Origin: Phycomyces blakesleeanus NRRL 1555(-)
Lineage: Eukaryota; Mucoromycota; Mucoromycetes; Mucorales; Phycomycetaceae
NCBI RefSeq assembly: GCF_001638985.1
Contig: NW_017265169.1
Span: forward strand, 216,377-280,376
Length of the DNA stretch: 64,000 nucleotides
Reading direction: 5' to 3'
In this document: positions 22,350 through 34,762 of the stretch, piece after piece
How positions within the stretch are numbered: the stretch's first letter is position 1
Layout: each line of letters starts with the position of its first letter
Notes under the pieces: generated by a model
Database searches by the model: none
Told to the model about the DNA's origin: nothing
Seen by the model: only the letters and a program-made list of their open reading frames with translations
Made by a program: the position numbers and the translations under genes

Positions 22350-24000
22350 TTTACGTTACAGTGATTGTAATGTTGCTATTATTGTTGTTGTTATTGTAGC
22401 TGACTGCTACTTCCTTGCCTTTATCAGATCCCTGGAAAGCAGTTGGTCGATGGGTTCCTTACCAAGTTGGCAAAGCAACCGTCATCATATTTTTTGCAAC
22501 ATTAACATCTCGCTGCCACAGTGCTAAAAACAAGCAAATATTTTACTACATTATAAAATTCACTAGATATACAAAATTCACGTATTATTTTAATGGAACA
22601 TTATATATTTATAGTATCAATACCGAATCAATACTCACAGAAAGAATTGATGAAAGTGACTACACACTTGCCATACATTATTCACATCTTTTTTTTTTGA
22701 CTTTTATCATACTAAGTATACATGTTGGTGTTAATAGAATGTCTAAATAATTTATGAATAGAAAATATTGTGCGTTATTTACTTTAAACTACACTACCCT
22801 TAATAAAATTGAAAGACATTTAACTAAACTATTTAGTGTAGAATGATTGAGAGCCTTTTCAGTTAAAACTTTTAGATCTCTGTCAAATTTAGCAGGGAGA
22901 TGAAATTTAGAACCGTAAATTTTTCTTAAAATAAAATAAATTAAGCTGTTGGGGGTTCCATGTTTAACTAAAATATTAAATTCGACATGAAAGTTAAGAT
23001 AAAAGTGACTGTTGGAGATGCCCTGAGTAACTAGAGCGAGAATATATTTTGTATTAGCTATGTAATATTAATTACTCACAAGCGTTAAAAAAAAGATACT
23101 TTTCCTATATCTCTCAATTAAACTAATGGGGGCTAATGTTTGTCTTTAAATAATATATATATATATACAAAGACCTTTAACACCACGTTATTAGAAGCAA
23201 CAGAAAAATAATATTTACTAAAGCATCTAGACTCCCATATGCGTGTAGAAAAAAATTGTTTCATCCAGGCAGTAATATACACAATATATTGACCTATTAC
23301 CGCGAAAGTAAAAATAAAGTTACCAGCTTACTTTTAAGCAACCTGGTGCGTCCTATAATAACCTATAATTCAAAATTTGTTTGATTCCGATCTCTCAAAC
23401 ATTGAACAAAATATCTTATTTTTTCACTTTCGAAAAGCATTAAACACTGAAATTTAGGTTACTTGGACCAAAAGTTCATTTTCGGTACCCACTTTTACTC
23501 ATAAAAACAGCTGAAAAATTATTAATTTCTTTCATTTTTTATTAAACAAAAATGTGTAAAAGGTTAATAAAGCCAGGTCAGTGCTTTTATAACTAATAAA
23601 AAAGAAATATTCATTGAGATATCCATAGATTTCAAAATGTCTAAATTTGTAAAGAAGTGTATAAAAAAGGCAATGGCGCTATATTCACCACTAAAATCAA
23701 CTACTTAGGTTTAGGAGTATTATGTGTATACCAAAGGTAATTTTTACTTTATACTGAATGAATTTGTTGGAACCTTATTTTTACCGAAGTCTTTTAATAC
23801 TTATACCTTAAAACTATCTTCCTATTAAAAAGTTGTCAAGTTTTTGTTTTGAAGCAATTTATAAACGTATTGGCCTACGATAATTTCTAATTCATAATCC
23901 CAATAATGGGTTCCAGGTAAAGCGTGACTGGTATTCTAAGGAAAAAGTTTTTTTTTTAAAGATTCTCGCAGAGAGTATAGCTTTGTTTGTTATATCCACC

Positions 24001-25499
24001 ATGTCCCTCACACTCGACTTCTTGCTGCCCCCTCCCCCCGCTTCGTACAAGGCTGATCAGGCCTTTGTTGCCCATGCTCCCATCACTGGTAAGATTTGAC
24101 AAAAATATTAAATTAGTTCCAATCAATCCAATCAATTCAATTTAAATGTATTTGTTGTTATAGCCACCCAGGCTCGTCTTCTCGAACCCGTTGGACAGCA
24201 CTTCCTTGCCCACGCCCGTAGAAAGAGAAACAACCGTACTTTCTCTGAGGACGAAATTCACCAGGCCGAAGAAAAGGCTAGCCAAGTTGTTGAAGAGGAG
24301 AAGGTCGACTTTGTCTATGAGGATGTTGATTCCACTACTGTTAACAATGACCCTACCCAATGGAAGGTAATTATATTTGCTAGAATCAAAGGCACATACA
24401 TATATACATGCAAATTCTTATTCTTAAATTTTCAATTAAAAAAATATAGACCCAGGATAACTATGCAGTTTTGGGTTTGACCAAGCTCAGATATAAGGCT
24501 ACTGAAGACCAGATCAAGAAGGCTCATCGCCGCATGGTCCTCCTTCACCATCCTGATAAGAAGGCCGACAAGAACGACGATTCTTTCTTCAAGTGTATTG
24601 CTAAGGCCTTTGATACTTTGATGAACCCCGTCAGCCGTCGCCAGTACGATTCTGTCGATTTCGGCATGGCCCACTTTGATGATGCTATCCCTGCCAGCAA
24701 GTCTGGACCCAACTTCTACAAGCAGTGGGCAGCTGTATTTGCTCGCGAAGCTCGTTTCTCCAACAAGCAGCCAGTTCCTTCTTTCGGTAATGAGGAATCA
24801 ACCAAGGAGGAGGTCGAAGGCTTCTACGACTTCTGGTATAACTTTGACTCATGGAGATCTTTCGAGTGGCTTGACAAGGAAGGTGCTGAAGGTGCCGATA
24901 AGTAAGTTAATGCATCGCTAAGATTATCTAGAGTCGGGACTAATATAAATAATAGTCGTGATGACAAGCGTTACCAGGAGAAGAAGAACCGTGCCCAGCG
25001 CGCTCAGCTTAAGAAGGAGGACAATGCCCGCCTCCGCAAACTTGTTGATACTTGCTTGAACATTGATCCTCGTATTGCCCTTTTCAAGGCTGAGGAGAAG
25101 AAGCGTAGAAATGCCAAGAAGGATGCTAAGGCTGCTGCTGATAAGGCTGCTGCTGAAGAAGCCGCCCGTAAGGCTGAAGAGGATAAGCTTGCCAAGGAAA
25201 AGGCCGAGGCAGATGCTAAGGATGCTGCTGCCAATGCCAAGAAAGATAAGGAGTCTATCAAGCGTGCCATCAAGAAAGAGAAGAAGACTCTCAAGGCTTT
25301 GATTAAGGATAACAACTACGGTATGCCAGCTGCTAGCCCCGCAACTCCCTCCGATATCGACAGACAGCTCCTTGCTCTTGATGATCTTATTGTTAAGAAC
25401 AAAGCTCTCCCCGAGCTGGAGGCTCTCCGTAAGAGATTTGAACAGGCACACAAGGACGGCAAGTTGGCAGAGGTTTACGCTGCAGAAATTGCCAAATAA
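24001..25499 (+). CDS. ZUO1: Zuotin, ribosome-associated J-protein
   Basis: Four exons with introns at about 24090-24162, 24367-24449 and 24904-24957. Zuotin pairs with Ssz1 to form RAC at the ribosome exit tunnel and stimulates the Hsp70 Ssb on nascent chains. The N-terminal segment MSLTLDFLLPPPPASYKA fits family members. The J domain carries HPD in VLLHHPDKKADKN, with the upstream DNYAVLGLTKLRYKATEDQI. The zuotin homology domain follows (FYDFWYNFDSWRSFEWLD), then a long Lys/Ala-rich charged helical region (25080-25300) that in yeast contacts rRNA. It lacks C-terminal SANT/Myb repeats, so it is the fungal short form of about 440 residues, like yeast Zuo1 (433). Codon choice is C-ending and more GC-rich than in neighbours, consistent with high expression. 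Confidence 0.95.
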
Positions 25500-25654
25500 A
25501 TTTCTTGTTTTCTATTTTTTTTTTTGAAAAATAATTTGAACCATCAAGTTTTCTCTATATATATTTATATTTATATATAAGAGTATATCGTGTATTTGTG
25601 TATCTTTGGATTGGTGCTCTTCTTTGAAGGTTATTATGTGAAGTTGTGGTTTGT

Positions 25655-26676
25655 TTAAAAATGTTCATGTTCCAAGTCTGAGCCTTCCCCAAGGAAGCTT
25701 TCGATACCACGATCACGATCCAGAGCACTAAATTCAACAGAGGGCTCACGGGTGTGATCAGGCAAATCTGTAAAGTCGATACGAGCCGAGCGTGCATTAA
25801 TAGAGTTTTTGTTCCTAGAGAAAGATATGTTAATTAGGTGACAGGCTAATAATAGTATCATTTGTACTCACTTGCGAACCATCATAAACAAACGTGTAAA
25901 CTGGAAGCAATTACGAATGACCAGAAGGATGGTGTCAAAGATAGCCTCACTACGTTCTCCTGCAGAACATCCAGACGCAAGTACCACCAAAGTAACAGCA
26001 CACAGAATCACTAAGACAGTGTCTACTATATTCCAAATTGATTTCCAATAGGCCTGTTGTCTATAGTGGTTAGCAGAACATAATTGTTATCGGGAAACCT
26101 CACTTACGCGACGGAGAGCCACCAAACGGACGACAACCTCGAGAATCATTGCTACATTTACAATCGCCTCGAAAACAATAAAAAGTGGCGAAGGGCTTTT
26201 TGTGCACCAGAAATAAATAACTAGTATGATCGAGAATTATCTACAATTACGCTGTATATTTAAATGTTTACCATGTCTCATTGATGGACTATGATGAATA
26301 AGCGTGAGATCTTCATTCTGATAAGCATTTTCGGCTTTTGACAATCTTACCAGGATAATAGTGCTTAAACTAAGAAGACCAAGGCCTAGGTAGAGTATAA
26401 TATAAAATCGAGAATACATGAATCTGTTTGCCATGCCCTGGATTATTTCTGTCTTTGTCAGCCCATGCTGTGTGCGAGATAAAAAAGGACTTATATGTAT
26501 ATATATATATATGTATATATATATGCATATCAAGAGAAACAGTGATATAAGATAGAATATGAGCAGGGACGAGAATAAGAGTGGGAATAAAATGACAGAT
26601 TAAAGCATAAAGTGTACCCTTGGTCCTCTTCATCAGCAAGCATGTGCATGCGATCGTCGTCTTGTTGCAATGGCAT
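25655..26676 (-). CDS. Four-helix membrane protein with voltage-sensor-like domain
   Basis: Five exons. The protein begins MPLQQDDDRMHMLADEEDQG and joins, through an acceptor at about 26499, to PFLSRTQHGLTKTEIIQGMA. Four hydrophobic segments follow: FYIILYLGLGLLSLSTIIL (S1), LFIVFEAIVNVAMILEVVVR (S2, with acidic residues), IWNIVDTVLVILCAVTLVVL (S3, with the WNxxD signature) and ILLVIRNCFQFTRLFMMVRK (S4, spaced Arg). The pattern is that of a voltage-sensing domain of ion channels, but there is no pore helix pair after S4; a hydrophilic tail of about 50 residues ends EHEHF. Proton-channel or regulatory roles are possible; the membrane and the function are unknown. It converges on Zuotin, with about 155 bp between the stops. 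Confidence 0.75.
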
Positions 26677-26810
26677 GACGAATGTCTTGATTCTTTACAA
26701 CAAAAGTGTTGTATTGTATGTGACTAGGTGCGGGGCTGAAATTAAGCAAAACCCTGAATAAGAAATGTCGAATTGTACTTTATTGATAAAGAAATACAAG
26801 CATTATTTGT

Positions 26811-27619
26811 TTAATAATCTACGGTTTCCTTCCAGAGAGTGTCGGTTAAATAATGGATATTATCACATCCAATTCCCTTGTTTACACGACGACTAAAAAG
26901 AAAAGTAAGAAATTAATTTATGTTTAATACTAGTCTCTATTGTTGTCATATTAACAGAAATAATCGAAACTTACATTTCCTCCGTGCTCATCTTGAGGAG
27001 ACCAACAGCCAGTGCATGTTCCTTACCCTCAGCCATAACAGCAACCACGGCATCTTTGGGAAGATCAACATCCATACGTGCACCTTTGGATGTCAAACCA
27101 GGACACATAATGTTGGCACCTGACAGCACAAATTTAATAGCACCTCTATCAACCTGCAATTTGGGAAGAATATCGGGATCTGCGTCAAATCAAATAAGTA
27201 AGAATATAGCAGCAAGTAGTCTCTATACTCACACTTGTGCAAAAGCTTTACGGTAGGGAAGAATGGGCCATCAAAGTGCTGGAAGAAGAGAATCTTGCCA
27301 TTGACAGATAAAAATGTAATGTGTTCGTGACTAATTAATAGACGCGTCAGATCTCAGCAAGTACAGTCTTTGTAAATTGTATTTGTATATATTTACCCTT
27401 TGATCTGGATAATGGGTGTCTTCTTGGGCATTAACTCATCAAGAATTGGTTCCAGCATGGGGTACTGCTCCGATAACTTTGTGCGAATGGAGCGTTGCAC
27501 TGAGGACTTAAGCTGGGACTGGCCCGCAATGTTCTCCGAGAAACTGAACCTGAATTGTAACACGTAAGGCGCAATACTTTTTTTAAAAAAAATGTGCTAA
27601 TCATTTACTTTTTAAACAT
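26811..27619 (-). CDS. TMA20: MCT-1/MCTS1 homologue (Tma20), PUA-domain translation factor
   Basis: At least five exons. The first has only 11 coding bases (MFK and two bases of K), and the join gives [20 protein letters not shown], matching the family start MFKKF. Later pieces, [39 protein letters not shown] and the PUA core [25 protein letters not shown], are strongly conserved, as is the end [17 protein letters not shown]. The protein binds the 40S subunit and, with its DENR/Tma22 partner, acts in recycling and reinitiation. Length (about 180 residues) is normal. It lies 134 bp upstream of the voltage-sensor-like gene on the same strand and about 980 bp from the divergent ERV46 start. Confidence 0.94.
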
Positions 27620-28595
27620 GAAGTATTGCTCTTTGTCCAAGGCCGAACAAGAATAGTGTTCCCCACCAAAAGTAAAGATTGCAAGAATTTACAAACATTT
27701 CAACCAATCAAAATGGGAGTAAGATTAAATAACAAAAATTACAGGTTAAAAAAAAATACGAAAAAAAAACGTATACTCATAGTGGATATTTGACTCCGCT
27801 ATTTTCATTTCATACTGATGTTTGAATCAATCAAAGGGTTTATAAAAAATACAAGTTGTCTATGTTTGACAATAATTTGTTCAAATCAGTTTATCTATCT
27901 CTAGATATATTATTTTTCGTAATATTTAATATACATACACAAAAGCCTTTATATATCAGTTATTCGATTAAATACTGTATATTCTTTATTTGTAAATATA
28001 CTAATAAGATAGGTATTTTATTATGTATACCTTTTATACAAAGCAATAGCTCAAGACAAGACAACATTTATTCAGAATACAGAAAACTACTTTTATATTT
28101 TCTAAATTGTATTCTATTGGAAAACCCTTAAATTACTTAAAAGACGTATTCACAAAATAACACTTGACTTGACTTAGAACAAAATATGAATACCCTAGAG
28201 ATACAAGTGAAGACAGCCTCATTTTTCATTTAGAATACTCAAATTATATATCATCCATAAAGCTAAAGAATATATTTTTATGATACATATATTGTATCTT
28301 CACAAAGCATCGTCTAACCCGAAAAACAATCATTTGCTAATTTGATAATAATTTTTTGGGCAAAAACGTACTAATAAATATTTGAAAAACATATTCAGAA
28401 TTGATGAATTAACTGTTTGTAAGAAGCATTTTATTAAACTTGGGAAGTCTGGTGACACTCAAAAGAGGATCAATTAATTGTGAAAATATAGACATATATA
28501 ATAAAAAAACAGTCCCTTTGCACTGGTCTTTCTACTATTGCAGATCTTTCTCCCTCCCCTCCCCTCCCCCTTTCACATCATTGTCAGCGCTCATC
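27620..28595. other. Divergent intergenic region between TMA20 and ERV46
   Basis: AT-rich. It holds the 48-bp repeat at 28423-28470 and a C/T-rich leader (28540-28576) directly before the ERV46 start. The frame at 27856-28131 is AT-driven and not credible. Confidence 0.5.
28423..28470 (+). repeat. 48-bp interspersed repeat, copy B
   Basis: Same sequence as 7988-8035 with five transitions. No inverted repeats or coding seen around it. Confidence 0.7.
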
Positions 28596-30224
28596 ATGCT
28601 TTCCAGGTCGTTCCTTCAGCGATTTCGACGATTAGATGCATATGCAAAAACACTGGATGACTTTCGCATCAGGACTGCATCGGGTGCAGCAGGTACGTTT
28701 TTCAAACCGTCAAAATATGGTTCCTGACAGGTGTATATAGTGACAATCGTTAGTGGGTTTGTGATTGCAATCCTTCTCATCTTTGAGATATCACGTTTTC
28801 TTTCTCCTACAATGGACCCGGAGATCATTGTGGATGGTGGCAAGTCGGTGAGTAACTGGGTTTAGACAGCTGTGCAGTTCAGTTTTAGCTTATAGCTACA
28901 ATGTTAGCAAAGAATGTCCATTACATTCAATGCCACCTTTCCTAATCTTCCTTGCTACCGTAAGTATCCTCTTAATGGAAAATTCCCTGTAAATTATTTG
29001 ACTACTAAGATAATATATTAATAGTGCTTAGCTTGGATGTAATGGACGAAAGTGGTGAGCATATTAGCGGTTATGAGCATGATGTATTCAAGGTCCGTCT
29101 GGACAAGCAAGGAAATGAGATTGAGAAAGAAAAGGCCAAAAGTATGATTGCTATTCATATTCAATTCACAATCTAATCCAGTACTTTCATTGATTAAGAT
29201 CCCAGTGATTCAATTCAGAACTCACTGAGTCAGCCTACAGACGGATATTGTGGCCCCTGTTATGGTGCCAATCCAAATGGAGTTTCTGAGCCATGCTGTA
29301 ATACATGTGAGCAGGTCCAGAAAGCATACACAGATATGGGCTGGAAGCTTAATCCCGATAAAGCTGAGCAGGTAGACATACACTTAATCTACGCGACTTT
29401 AATTGACATAAAAGGAACCTTATATAGTGCGTTAGAGAGGGCTGGCGTGAGAAGTTGGAGGCTCAGTCGCAAGAAGGCTGCAATATTCATGGAGCACTTT
29501 TGGTGAACAAAGTACGAGGAAATTTCCATTTCTCACCCGGAAGAGCATTTGCTCATGGTTCTGCTCACGTACATGATGTCAGACCCTACCTGGCTTCCAA
29601 TCATGATTTCTCCCATAAGTTACATTCACTTCAGTTTGGTGACCAGGACCTTAGTGCTCGCAAACACAAACGTACTCCTGTAGATTCTCTCACTAATCCG
29701 TTAGACAATACTTCGTGGGGAAATAGTGAATGTGAGTTAATTGAGAAGATCCAACACGATAGTCTACCTGTCCAAATTCAAAGTATTGCATCTGACTTTA
29801 TTATTTTATTATCTTTGTTTATCTTAGCTGCAATGATGTATCAATACTTCCTTAAGATTGTCCCAACTAAGTTTGACTACCTTTCAGGAGATAGCTTCAA
29901 TACATATCAATATTCTGTCAGTAGACAGGAACGTAATCTTAGAGAACAGTCATCGGGCGGTCTTCCAGGTATAAGAAAGAAAAATACCTCTAAATGTTAT
30001 ACTGTATTTATGTTTATTTGTTTCGAATAGGCGTGTTTTTCATGATGGATTTTTCTCCGATGCTAGTGATTTACTCAGAGCACCGCAAGTCTTTAGCTAG
30101 TTTCTTAACAAGTGTGTGCGCTATTATTGGGGGTATATTTACAGTAGCCAGCCTTTTAGATGGTATCATCTACCGTGCCGAGCGCTCTTACCAAAAGAAA
30201 CAAGAGCTTGGAAAGACACAGTAA
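28596..30224 (+). CDS. ERV46: Erv46/ERGIC3-type ER-Golgi cycling protein
   Basis: Eight exons, each join checked for frame. The N-terminus MLSRSFLQRFRRLDAYAKTL leads into DDFRIRTASGAA and the first membrane helix VTIVSGFVIAILLIFEISRF. The lumenal part holds MSITFNATFPNLPCYLLSLD and VMDESGEHISGYEH, and the cysteine-rich GYCGPCYGANPNGVSEPCCN TC, both hallmarks of the family. GCNIHGALLVNKVRGNFHFS PG is another. The second helix lies near LTSVCAIIGGIFTVASLLDG. Erv46 forms a complex with Erv41 and cycles in COPII/COPI vesicles, retrieving some ER proteins. The cytosolic tail ends LGKTQ, without an obvious KKXX signal. The stop is 215 bp before the next gene. Confidence 0.94.
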
Positions 30225-30438
30225 TAAAATATGTGACACGAGGATTTTTCGATTTGTCTTTGTTTGGAGATTTACTCCATATTAGAGTTTTCCAAAAAAA
30301 AAAACTAGTTGCTTTATTCTCACCATAACCCAGTGCGAGAGGAATTTTGACGCAATAAGAATAAACAGTCGCGATAGTGCGTTTGAAGATAGGGAGTCTC
30401 TTCTTTCAACAGCTGTCACTTGAATCGATCCACCTAGG

Positions 30439-33400
30439 ATGCAGAATCAAGGGTTTTATGCTGACGACCCAGCCGATGATGTCGACCCAGTTCATGCTCA
30501 AACTTATAGAGGCAATCCTGATGACGAAGCTCATCAACGTTTGTTTGATGATGATGCTGAGAATGTTATCCAATCACCTAAAAATAAGGTCGCTCTAGAA
30601 ATATTTATTATCAAATAGTTTGTACTTATTTATGTATCTCGTTTACAGAAGCGTTTCAGTTGGATATGCTTAGGATTTTTGGCAGTGTTACTGACTGCCT
30701 GGATTATATGGACCGTCGCTTTAGGAAAATTGAGCAAAGGTTGGAGAATTGTGAACTAAAAGATATATATCTGTGCTCATATACTCTAGTCATATTCTCG
30801 CTTGAAGATGAAGAACAAGAATTGAAACGTATTGATTTTGAGGATATTTACAATGGCACTTTTACACCCCAGACCCCTTCACTTGTATGGGTAGAGAATG
30901 GTATGAAGAGGAAATTAGTATAAACCCCCATACTCAACGTTTTTTTTGTAGATCCTAGAGATGGTATCTTTACGCATAGAGACCCTGTAACCAATGATAT
31001 CCTTCTGGAATCCATTGAAGATGGAAATAGCACTGTCTATGTTAAAGCCGATAACCTTGTATGTTCAACTATTAAAAAAAATTAAAAAAAAAAGAAAACT
31101 TAAGAATTGGTAGTTTGTCGGCCAAGGACTTCTTGATGTGAACTCGTTTGAATTATCCCAAGACGCACAATATATTATGCTGCGCACCAATCGCACCAAC
31201 GTAAGTACTGAAACGCATAAAATAAACGTGGCTCACCTCTTTATTCAATCTTTTTTACTAGCAATGGCGTCATTCGTATTATTCAAATATTTATATTTAT
31301 AAAAATTCCGACAAATCGTTATTTCCTTTGTTGAACACATCAACTGTCACTGATATACCAAAAATATCTTATGCAGCATGGAGTCCAACTGGCCATCAAA
31401 TGGTACGTCCTTCTTCTAATCGCAATTAGTGCTAATATCTGAATTTCATTCTAAAAGGCGTATGTAATGAACAATGATCTTTACATTACTGATCTGTCAA
31501 CCCATCGTCGTGTTACTTTCGATGGATCCGCTACTGTATTCAATGGTGTTCCCGACTGGGTCTATGAAGGTAATATTTTACTATCCTAAGTCTCCGAAAA
31601 AATCTAATTTGAGACTTTAGAGGAGGTGTTTAGCTCTAATTTTGCTCTCTGGTGGTCTCCTGACTCTACTCATCTTGCTTATCTGAGATTCAATGAAACT
31701 TCTGTGCCTGAGTTCCATATGCCACTGTATACTGCTTCCGAGTCATCGTATCCTGAAGAGTTGAAAATCAAATATCCAAAGGCACGTACTTTAATAGCTT
31801 ATCTGAATCTGATTTGAATCAACTAACAGCTACTATACAGGCTGGTGCAGATAACCCCTTGGTTTCACTTCACATTTACTCTTTGAAAAGCGACCAATCT
31901 GTCATGATTACAAGAAATTCTACAGATGACGCCCACATTAAGACTACTTCTACTCACAAGGATTTTGAAGACGATAATCGTCTAATTACAGATGTTACTT
32001 GGGCTACAACTACAAGTACACATCTTTTATTTAAGCAGATGAATCGTGTTCAAGATCATTCTATTACTAGTCTTGTTACTATATCTTCAGTGATTAGCAA
32101 ATCTACAGTTGCAAAGGCACGCGAATACAAGCCAACAGATGGTGGATGGATAGATACTTCTCAGTCCATGGTGTTTCTGGCTGACAATAGCACTCAATTG
32201 AAGTATATGGATATTGCTGATGATGGCAATGGGTTTATGCACTTGGCTATTTTCACGGCCACTGAGCCTAACAATGTTCCAATGTGGCTGACGGAAGGTA
32301 CATGGGAAGTGGTCGATGGATCAGTTGTAACCGATACAAAGAGAAAGCTTGTGTAAGTTCAACACAGACTAAATGTGTGTGTGTGTGTGTGTGACTGTAT
32401 TGACACTACTAGGATAGCCACTTTATGTCCACAGAGCGCTCGTCTCTAGAGCGCCATCTATATACTGTGCAGTTGAACCATGAAGATCCTCTTAGCTCTA
32501 AGAAATGCCTAACATGCCCAGAAAACCCCGAAGAATATGCTACATACAACATTGTATTTTCTCCAAAGTTTGGATATTATCTTGAGCATTACCTTGGACC
32601 TGATGTGCCCACTACAACTATCAAGAAGGTCGACGACAATTTATTCTCAAAGACTTTGGAAAACAATACATTGCTGAAGAGTGTGCTTGCAGAATATGAG
32701 CTACCTCGCATTCGCATGAATACTGTTATGAGTGGTGGTGTTGGTATGTTAATGATTTATAGTAACTATACATATAGGTGTGTGTGTGTGTGTTTATTTA
32801 CTTGGTTTTCATTAGACATGAATGCTATGGAGATTCTTCCTCCTAAGTTCGACATCACTCAGAGATATCCAGTATTATTCCATGTGTATGGGGGTCCTGG
32901 ATCTCAGTTAGTTTCGCATCGGTTTGAGTTGAGCTGGCAAACATTTGTTGCTAGCCAACTCGGTTACATTATTGTTACTGTAAGTATTACCATTGCTACT
33001 TGCTAAAACAACAGAAATTAAGTATGTTAATATTTTGATAATTAATAGGTTGATGGTAGAGGTACTGGATTTAGAGGACGCGCCTACAAAGTCAATGTTC
33101 GCAAGAGACTCGGTGAACTAGAGACCATAGATCAGGTTAATGCTGCAAGGTAAAAATATACAAATAAAAAACAAGCAGAATAAACATGTTATATTTACTT
33201 ATATTTTTGGAGAATAGACACTGGGCAACTCTTGGCTATGTTGACCCCACAAGAATTGCTATTTGGGGCTGGGTAAGCTTTCTAAAGGGTGAAAAACACA
33301 ATATTAACAGGGATTTGTTTAGTCTTATGGTGGATACATGACAACAAAGGTTATTGAAGCCAATGATGGTGTATTTAGTGCCGGAATGGCTGTTGCACCT

Positions 33401-33983
33401 GTGACTGACTGGCGGTTCTATGGTAAGTGTGTAGACTAAAAAAAAAGATAACTTTAAAATGACTTACAGACTTTATTCTATAGACTCTGTTTACACTGAG
33501 CGTTACATGCTTACCCCTGATCTCAACCCACAAGGATATATTGATAGTGCGGTAAACAACATGACAGGTTTTGAAAATGCAAAATATTTGCTTATTCATG
33601 GAACTGGAGATGATAATGGTACGTTACGAAGCTGCCAAACTTGCTATTGTTTAATGTGTTTATTTTGGGATTTTTATGTTATTATCATATAGTCCATTTT
33701 CAACACTCGGCCGTTTTGATCGATAAACTCACTATGGCTAACATACACGACTACCGCGTACAGTTCTTTACGGATAGTAGCCATTCAATCAGATACCACA
33801 ATGCTAATCGAAATGTGTACTACTTATTGACTGAGTTCTTATTTGAGAGGTGAGTAGTACTAGGAAAATATTATCAAACAAGTATTTATATTATGTACAC
33901 ATAGCTTTGGCGGTAAAGAGTATGTACATGTTCGCACCGAGTCTCACGGAAGATTTATGGGTGAAATTGATCATCATGAATAG
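30439..33983 (+). CDS. Dipeptidyl aminopeptidase, DPP IV (S9B) family, type II membrane protein
   Basis: More than ten exons. An acidic cytosolic N-terminus ([20 protein letters not shown]...) precedes a single signal-anchor helix, [20 protein letters not shown]. Then comes the beta-propeller with family motifs ([29 protein letters not shown]), and the alpha/beta hydrolase domain beginning [16 protein letters not shown]. The nucleophile Ser lies in GWSYGGYM; an intron separates GW from SYGGYM. The acid is in HGTGDDN and the His in [11 protein letters not shown]. The enzyme removes X-Pro or X-Ala dipeptides from N-termini; yeast homologues sit in the Golgi (Ste13) or vacuole (Dap2). Which of the two this matches is not clear. 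The triad is complete, so it should be active. Confidence 0.93.
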
Positions 33984-34196
33984 GGGAATACATTAGTCTC
34001 TTATTAATGAGGACTTTTAACGTATACAGCAGATTTAATTCAGTATATGTATTACAACAAACCATTAAGCTTAGTTATGTCCTTTTATAAAAAAAAGAAT
34101 ATATTATATTTAAAGCATAAATAGTTGTGTTTTCAGCTTTCTGTTTTTGTATTCTTATAATATTTTAAATTTCACATTATTGATGTGTATGGTTTA
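33984..34196. other. Intergenic between the peptidase gene and MITE copy 2
   Basis: Short AT-rich stretch with no feature seen. Confidence 0.4.
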
Positions 34197-34493
34197 CAGT
34201 AATCCCTCGATAATTTCAAGGCCAAGGGGGGGGGGGGGGGGGGAACTAAGTGCCTTGAAATTATCAAATGAAATTAATGAGCCGGAATATATATTTCCCG
34301 ATGAAGGTAGAGGGAGTGTCAAAGCACGCTTTGTTAGAAGTACCCCCGTATACAATAAAAAAAAGTTGGCAGCCTCGTTAAGGATTCAAGGCCAAAAAAT
34401 ATCGTGAAAGTGAAATTAACGAGAATCGTGAAAGTTTAGCCCTGTTTTTAGAATGGGAGCTGCTAGAGCCTTGAAATTATCGAGGAACCACTA
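34197..34493. mobile_element. 297-bp pogo/Tc1-type MITE, copy 2, with an 18-G tract
   Basis: The left end CAGTAATCCCTCGATAATTT and the right end AATTATCGAGGAACCACTA form inverted repeats flanked by TA. The left 70 bp repeat the whole structure of copy 1 (both termini facing), but with a run of 18 G at 34226-34243 where copy 1 has GCGGG. The internal part (GAAATTAACGAGAATCGTG, GTTTAGCCCTGTTTTTAGAA) is found inverted in copy 3 at 61691. Confidence 0.88.
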
Positions 34494-34762
34494 TAGTAAA
34501 GATAAATGTTACCGAGGTTGTATGTATAGGCTAATAGAATCCATACGTAGCAGCACACCATTTTTAACATTTTTCAAACAAATAATGAAAAATAAGAAAT
34601 GAATATCAGCTGTCCAATAATCGCTATTTCTATCGTTATTGTTTGATAACACCATTACTTTCAAAGAAGTACAAAAAAAAATACAAAAAAAAAACTTTCA
34701 AAGAAGAAAAGGGTATAATTTGATCAGAGAAAGCTATATTTGTGATTTTTTTCGTCAGTGAT

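Larger units (their letters stand above)
20256..24000. other. Gene-poor region before the Zuotin gene
   Basis: About 3.7 kb of mostly AT-rich DNA. It contains a GC-richer island (about 21140-21780), a CTTGAGATTGAGAC-family MITE (about 22178-22349) and several short frames that look random (20257, 20621, 22276, 22415). No conserved protein was recognised. Confidence 0.5.

Noticed and set aside
21686..22360. Possible solo LTR from TGTAAC to GTTACA
   Set aside because: The five bases on each side do not match as a target duplication, and no second LTR or internal region is seen.
25004..25451. Two minus-strand frames opposite the Zuotin C-terminus
   Set aside because: They are antisense shadows of the Lys/Ala-rich coding exon, which has strong family similarity on the plus strand.
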